A stretch of DNA of 35,059 nt from Treponema sp. (lineage in GTDB: Bacteria > Spirochaetota > Spirochaetia > Treponematales > Breznakiellaceae), in contig JAISCC010000136.1 in the NCBI GenBank assembly GCA_031265845.1, forward strand, positions 1 to 35,059. The letters are read 5' to 3'. The position numbers and the translations under genes were made by a program. This document shows positions 31,028 through 35,059 of the stretch, one piece after another; positions within the stretch are counted from its first letter, which is position 1; each line of letters begins with the position of its first letter. The notes beneath the pieces are model-generated. The model was given only the letters and a program-made list of their open reading frames with translations, was not told the DNA's origin and did no database searches.

Positions 31028-33582
31028 AATTCTCTGGCGCCACAAAGTTTTTTTCCAGCTTGTCTGGTTCAAAAAATTCTGTACCGGCGGCGGAGCTATT
31101 TCCTCTCCTGCCGTTGAGAGAGTTGGTGCTGTTTCCCAATACCGTGCTTTCCGTGTTCATCACCTATAAGGCGGGTATATGCGCCATTGACGAGGCGCTC
31201 AAACGGGAACGCCGGCTTTTCGCCTCGTGCGTCAGGAATGCGGAGACCGGCGAGACGTACCCTGCGGGTACCGTCGCCAGCGTCATCCAGCATCTGAAGC
31301 TGCCGGACAACAGCTACCGCGCGGTGTTGCAGGGCGAGTACCGCGCGGTTATCGACGCGAGCGCCCGGCGGCGCCAGCGGCAGGATGTGGCGCTGGTAAA
31401 AGTGTCGCCCATTGGCGCCGCTTGCGAACAGGACGCCGCCGGCGTTGCCGCAGAACGCGATGGATACGCGGCGGTTATAAACGCGCTTATGAGGAGCGTT
31501 CAGAAATCCTTTAGCCAATACGCCGGATTCACCAAAAAAGTAAGCGCTGAAACCTTGGTTGCCATTGAAAAATCCGAACGCGCCGAACACATGGCAAACA
31601 TTATATGCAACAGCATTTCTCTTAAACCTGAAAAAAAAGCGGAGCTTTTGTCGATTGCGGACACGCGGGAGCGGCTTGAAACGCTCCTTGAAACGCTTGA
31701 GATTGAGAATGAAATTTTCGGCATACAGAAAAACATTTCCGGCAATGTCCGAAACCGTGTGGAAAAAAACCACCGTGAATACATCCTCCGCGAACAGTTA
31801 AAAGAAATAAATAGGGAGCTTGGCAAAGACACGGCTGTTGATGAATTCGCCGATCTGGAACGCGCTATAGAAAACAGGAATCCGGGGGAAGAAGTTCTTG
31901 TGAAAGCCCGCAAGGAATTGTCGCGTCTTCGAAAACTTCAGCCTTTGTCCCCGGAGTCCGGCGTGATCCGCACCTACCTTGAATGGCTGGCGGATCTGCC
32001 GTGGACTGAAGTCAGCGATGACGCGGGAGATTTGGCGCGCGCTGAAAGGATACTCAACGAGGATCACTACGCCATGAAAAAGGCGAAAGAGCGTATCATA
32101 GAATTCATCGCCGTTCACAATTTGTTGCGTAATGAAGAGGAAACCAACAGAGACGCGGCGCGTGACGCTGAAGATCACGGCATGACGCGCCATTCCGCGC
32201 CGAACTTCTCCGTAAGGGGCCCCATACTCTGCTTTGTCGGCCCTCCTGGCGCCGGCAAGACCAGCCTCGGCAAATCCATAGCCCGTTGCTTGGACAGAAA
32301 ATTTGTGCGCATGTCCCTGGGCGGCGTACGGGACGAGGCTGAAATTCGCGGACATCGCAAAACCTATGTGGGAGCGCTTCCCGGCAGGATCATCCAGGCC
32401 ATGCGCAAGGCGGGCAGCGTCAACCCCGTATTTCTTCTTGACGAGATCGACAAGATGTCCGGCGATTTCCGGGGCGATCCGGCGTCCGCTCTGCTTGAGG
32501 TTCTCGATCCCGAACAGAACGCGACATTCATGGATCATTACCTTGAAGTGCCTTATGATCTTTCAAAAACGCTTTTCATCACCACGGCGAATTCTCTGCA
32601 CACCATACCGTATCCGCTCCTTGACCGCATGGAAATCATCGACATACCGGGATATGGCGAAAATGAAAAGCTTGCCATCGCAAAGCAATTTCTGGCGCCG
32701 AGACAGCTTGCGGAAAACGGCTTGAAAGACGCGAAAATCGTTTTCAAAGATGAGGCTATCCGCGAAATAATTCGACACTGGACCATGGAATCCGGCGTAC
32801 GGAGCCTTGAGCGGGAAATCGCCCGCTGTACGCGGCGTCTTGCGCGATACGCGGTTGAAAAAGGTTTCGGCGCCCCAGCCAACGGCGACATTGACAACGG
32901 CGCGTCCATTGGCGTCATAAAAAGAAAGAAACTCTCCGAATTCAGGAAAACCGTGAAGATAGCGGATTTGGAAAAATTGCTCAACCGCCGGAAATACAAG
33001 GACGACGTGGTGTTTAAGGAGGCGCGCATTGGCGTCTCCTATGGTCTGGCATGGACGGAAACAGGCGGCGCTATGTTGCCGGTCGAGACCGTCTGTTTCG
33101 CGGGTTCCGGCGATCTCATCATTACGGGCAATTTGGGCGATGTGATGAAGGAAAGCGGACGCATAGCCCTTTCTTATGTTAGAAGTATGCAGCCAAAGTA
33201 CAAATTTAAGCAAAATATAGCTAAAACCGATTTTCACATCCATGTGCCTGAAGGCGCCATTCCCAAAGACGGACCGTCGGCTGGCGTCACGCTCGCCGCT
33301 TCGCTGCTTTCAAGCCTATGCCAGGTTCCACCCAAGGCGCGTGTCGCCATGACAGGGGAACTTACGCTCACCGGACGTGTGCTTCCCATAGGCGGGCTTA
33401 AAGAGAAGCTCCTTGCCGCAATACGGAACGGTATGGAGATGGCGCTTATTCCAGTTGGCAACCAGGAAGACTGGGAAGACCTTGACAAAGACATGCATGC
33501 CGCATTGCTCGTTACGTTTATTGAGAATGCGGAAGACGCTTTCAAAGCGCTGTTTGACGAGAACGCGCAGATACACGCCTAA
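31024..33582 (+). CDS. lon: ATP-dependent protease Lon
   Basis: 852 aa. Degrades misfolded and regulatory proteins. Domains in order: the N-terminal substrate-binding domain from [20 protein letters not shown] to ~200, a long helical region ([19 protein letters not shown]), an AAA+ module with Walker [16 protein letters not shown] and Walker [11 protein letters not shown], and the serine protease domain with Ser in [19 protein letters not shown] and the Lys partner in [15 protein letters not shown] polar insertion of ~25 residues ([20 protein letters not shown]) sits just before Walker A. Last gene of the tig operon, coupled to clpX. Lon next to clpX is common in bacteria. Confidence 0.97.
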   Translation: MKFSGATKFFSSLSGSKNSVPAAELFPLLPLRELVLFPNTVLSVFITYKAGICAIDEALKRERRLFASCVRNAETGETYPAGTVASVIQHLKLPDNSYRAVLQGEYRAVIDASARRRQRQDVALVKVSPIGAACEQDAAGVAAERDGYAAVINALMRSVQKSFSQYAGFTKKVSAETLVAIEKSERAEHMANIICNSISLKPEKKAELLSIADTRERLETLLETLEIENEIFGIQKNISGNVRNRVEKNHREYILREQLKEINRELGKDTAVDEFADLERAIENRNPGEEVLVKARKELSRLRKLQPLSPESGVIRTYLEWLADLPWTEVSDDAGDLARAERILNEDHYAMKKAKERIIEFIAVHNLLRNEEETNRDAARDAEDHGMTRHSAPNFSVRGPILCFVGPPGAGKTSLGKSIARCLDRKFVRMSLGGVRDEAEIRGHRKTYVGALPGRIIQAMRKAGSVNPVFLLDEIDKMSGDFRGDPASALLEVLDPEQNATFMDHYLEVPYDLSKTLFITTANSLHTIPYPLLDRMEIIDIPGYGENEKLAIAKQFLAPRQLAENGLKDAKIVFKDEAIREIIRHWTMESGVRSLEREIARCTRRLARYAVEKGFGAPANGDIDNGASIGVIKRKKLSEFRKTVKIADLEKLLNRRKYKDDVVFKEARIGVSYGLAWTETGGAMLPVETVCFAGSGDLIITGNLGDVMKESGRIALSYVRSMQPKYKFKQNIAKTDFHIHVPEGAIPKDGPSAGVTLAASLLSSLCQVPPKARVAMTGELTLTGRVLPIGGLKEKLLAAIRNGMEMALIPVGNQEDWEDLDKDMHAALLVTFIENAEDAFKALFDENAQIHA

Positions 33583-33667
33583 CCTGGCACGAACAGGCGC
33601 GAACTTTTAGGTAAGCGCCGTTCATGTTGTTGGTGTTTGATGGGGAAGCGCTATCGTCGAAGCGCGT

Positions 33668-33696
33668 TTGACAAACGGGTCTTTTTGTCGTAGCAT
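33668..33696 (+). promoter_or_regulatory. Promoter of the Rpn-like nuclease gene
   Basis: TTGACA (33668-33673), 17-bp spacer, TAGCAT (33691-33696, four of six matches). Overlapping it, CGTTT-GAC-AAACG then GGTCTTTTT (33665-33686) could be a weak terminator for lon. Confidence 0.5.
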
Positions 33697-33722
33697 AGAA
33701 TGGGGCGGAAAGCCGGGAGGAA

Positions 33723-34706
33723 AGTGAAATCAGCGGAAAATCCACAAACAGACAAGGTGAGAAAGAACGCGTCACGTGGCACACGGCGTTCTATGACGCG
33801 ATACGGCTGGAGTTGTACGAGTACCGCGATGTTCTGGCGTTTGAGTTTGAGCGCCCGCTGACGAGCGAGCCGTTGAGGATAGACGCGGTGGTCGTCAAGA
33901 AGAAGCCGGGAGTTGAGATAAAGAAGGGGATAGCGTCCATATTCAAAGGTCACAACATAGTGGAGTTCAAAAGTCCCGAAGATTCGCTTGGCGTGGGGGA
34001 TTTTCATAAAGTGATGGCGTACGCGCATCTGTACAGCGCGATGGTCGCCGGGGTGGAGGCGTCTGATGTGACTGTGACTTTCGTGGTGACGAAGCGTCCG
34101 AGGGAGGTGTTGAAATATGTGAGGGAAGTGTACGGGTACCGGGTGGAGGAGAGGTGGAGCGGCGTGTATATAATAACAGGGGACGCGCTGGGAATGCAGA
34201 TAATAGAGAGCAAGAAGTTGAGGGCGGAGGAGAATGTCTGGCTGAAGAGTTTGAGAGAGGGGGTTGGGCGTGAAGAGGTGGAGGAGGTGTTCAAGGCGGG
34301 AAAGGAGATGAAGGGTTGGGGTGCGCCGATGAAGGCGTATATGTATATGTTTATGAAGGCGAATTACGAGCAAGTGAAGGAGGTGATGAAGATGTCAGAT
34401 ATGGCGGTGTTGGACACGTTGTTTGAGGAAGTGGGGCTGGCGTCGTTGTGGATGGCGCGTGGCGAAAAGATCGGCGAGGCGCGTGGTGAAGCGCGTGGCG
34501 AAAAGATCGGCGAGGCGCGTGGCGAAAAGATTGGAGAAGCGCGAGGAGAGAAGATCGGCGAGGCGCAAGGGGAAGAGAAAAAGGCGCGTATGGTGGCGAG
34601 GAAGCTGATCAACAACGGGTTTACAGTGGAAAAAGCGGCGGAATACACCGGGTTGGATGTGGAGAAGATACGGGCGTTGCGTGTGGAAGACAGTCCGCCC
34701 TGTTGA
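33723..34706 (+). CDS. Rpn-like PD-(D/E)XK nuclease with lost or unusual start codon
   Basis: The conserved frame begins at 33723 (AGT GAA ATC, reading SEISGKSTNRQGEKERVTWH) right after GGGAGGAA, yet no ATG, GTG or TTG is in frame until TTG 33813. The 30 residues lost by starting there include WHTAFYDAIRLELYEYRDVL, which looks like the family's usual N terminus. The nuclease core has Asp in LRIDAVVVKKK and the ExK element in NIVEFKSPED. The C-terminal part has GEKIGEAR repeats and a helical end (ARKLINNGFTVEKAAEYTGL), as in the recombination-promoting Rpn/transposase_31 family. From TTG 33813 the product is 297 aa. Either an atypical start is used or the gene is dead. Confidence 0.7.
   Translation, partial: SEISGKSTNRQGEKERVTWHTAFYDAIRLELYEYRDVLAFEFERPLTSEPLRIDAVVVKKKPGVEIKKGIASIFKGHNIVEFKSPEDSLGVGDFHKVMAYAHLYSAMVAGVEASDVTVTFVVTKRPREVLKYVREVYGYRVEERWSGVYIITGDALGMQIIESKKLRAEENVWLKSLREGVGREEVEEVFKAGKEMKGWGAPMKAYMYMFMKANYEQVKEVMKMSDMAVLDTLFEEVGLASLWMARGEKIGEARGEARGEKIGEARGEKIGEARGEKIGEAQGEEKKARMVARKLINNGFTVEKAAEYTGLDVEKIRALRVEDSPPC
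34461..34568 (+). repeat. 24-bp tandem repeats encoding GEKIGEAR
   Basis: Four full units (34461-34484, 34497-34520, 34521-34544, 34545-34568) and one half unit (34485-34496). The half unit and near-identity of units suggest recent slippage. In frame, so copy changes alter only a charged helical linker. Confidence 0.85.
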
Positions 34707-34831
34707 CGGGTAAAACCGTGCGCGCGTCTTAAACATGAAGTCTTTTGGCGCCGGACGGATGGACGACTCCTTACTTGTTGTGGGATTTTCCGCGTAACCC
34801 CGGCTCAACCCGGTTGATTTTTCGAGGCGCC
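34707..34831. other. Spacer between the two tail copies
   Basis: No gene. Unrelated sequence separating the nuclease stop from the second partial copy. It includes short G/C-rich inverted stretches (CCCGGCTC-type) but nothing nameable. Confidence 0.4.
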
Positions 34832-35059
34832 GGCGAATTGCGAGCAAGTGAAGGAGGTGATGAAGATGCCTGATATGTTGGACACGTTGTTTGAGGAAGT
34901 GGGGCTGGCGTCGTTGTGGATGGCGCGTGGCGAAAAGATCGGCGAGGCGCGTGGCGAAAAGATTGGAGAAGCGCGAGGAGAGACGATCGGCGAGGCGCCA
35001 GGGGAAGCGAAAAAGGCGCGTATGGTGGCGAGGAAGCAGATCAACAACGGGTTTACAGT
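34832..35059 (+). pseudogene. Partial duplicate of the nuclease C-terminal region
   Basis: GGCGAATTxCGAGCAAGTG opens a stretch almost identical to 34358-34639: the same EQVKEVMKM, DTLFEEVGLASLWMARG and repeat region, but with three GEKIGEAR-type units (34929-35000) instead of four and a half, and a 6-base deletion after the MPDM-equivalent. No nuclease core precedes it, so it is a duplicated tail. It runs off the window end in frame (ARKQINNGFTV). Confidence 0.8.

Noticed and set aside
33651..34373. 240-aa minus-strand frame opposite the Rpn-like gene
   Set aside because: His/Leu/Arg-rich low-complexity product typical of an antisense shadow; the plus strand has the nuclease motifs.
34461..34568. 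Possible CRISPR-like repeats
   Set aside because: Units are directly tandem with no spacers and encode an in-frame GEKIGEAR peptide repeat.
1..35059. tRNA, rRNA or riboswitch genes
   Set aside because: Reading both strands I found no cloverleaf, rRNA signature or recognisable riboswitch core; a covariance-model scan would be the decisive test.

Overview
The window looks like a chromosomal segment from an anaerobic, fermentative spirochaete, most probably a gut-associated Treponema. This is inferred from the tig-clpP-clpX-lon order, a single-chain PurL, several lipoproteins with spirochaetal lipoboxes, a spirochaete-type envelope protein, and decayed copies of paralogous families I associate with Treponema. 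No rRNA or tRNA gene was seen, so the assignment rests on gene content. The first ~500 bases and the vapC remainder are clearly more AT-rich than the rest, which suggests an acquired segment.

Region 1 (1-2077) is accessory debris: the tail of a BspA/DUF285-type surface protein, then a vapBC toxin-antitoxin locus whose toxin is split by an IS630-family element (521-1424, TA target duplication). The element is itself dead: two frame breaks and a catalytic Asp changed to Gly. Region 2 (2078-6109) is purL on the minus strand, with a small unknown gene upstream. Region 3 (6551-9703) holds an exported ankyrin protein, then a minus-strand group: a frameshifted exported peptide gene, rlpA (DPBB plus SPOR) and a first rex, preceded by ybaK. 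Region 4 (9704-11656) is a gene-poor stretch with one lipoprotein, remnants of a repeated protein family, a heptad-repeat micro-ORF and a G15 tract.

Region 5 (11590-20574) is the core of the window, a seven-gene redox operon: rex2, adhE, an APH-fold kinase, a thioredoxin-like [2Fe-2S] protein, a sensory-type [FeFe] hydrogenase with a PAS domain, a SpoIIE/PP2C phosphatase and a catalytic-type [FeFe] hydrogenase. A 26-bp perfect palindrome overlaps the promoter of rex2 and is the obvious candidate operator. The last four genes resemble the hfsABCD layout of thermophilic Firmicutes. The likely logic is that Rex senses NADH/NAD+, AdhE and hydrogenase are alternative electron sinks, and the PAS hydrogenase plus phosphatase form an H2 or redox signalling branch.

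Region 6 (20575-23331) is again accessory: a beta-propeller-like remnant, a large hairpin, small ORFs, a lipoprotein behind a perfect consensus promoter, and a predicted outer-membrane protein. Region 7 (23550-33582) is housekeeping: tmk with an unusual P-loop, a secreted conserved protein, a three-repeat LEA14/WHy lipoprotein, serS, then tig-clpP-clpX-lon. The window ends with an Rpn-like PD-(D/E)XK nuclease gene carrying 24-bp tandem repeats, followed by a second, partial copy of its tail.
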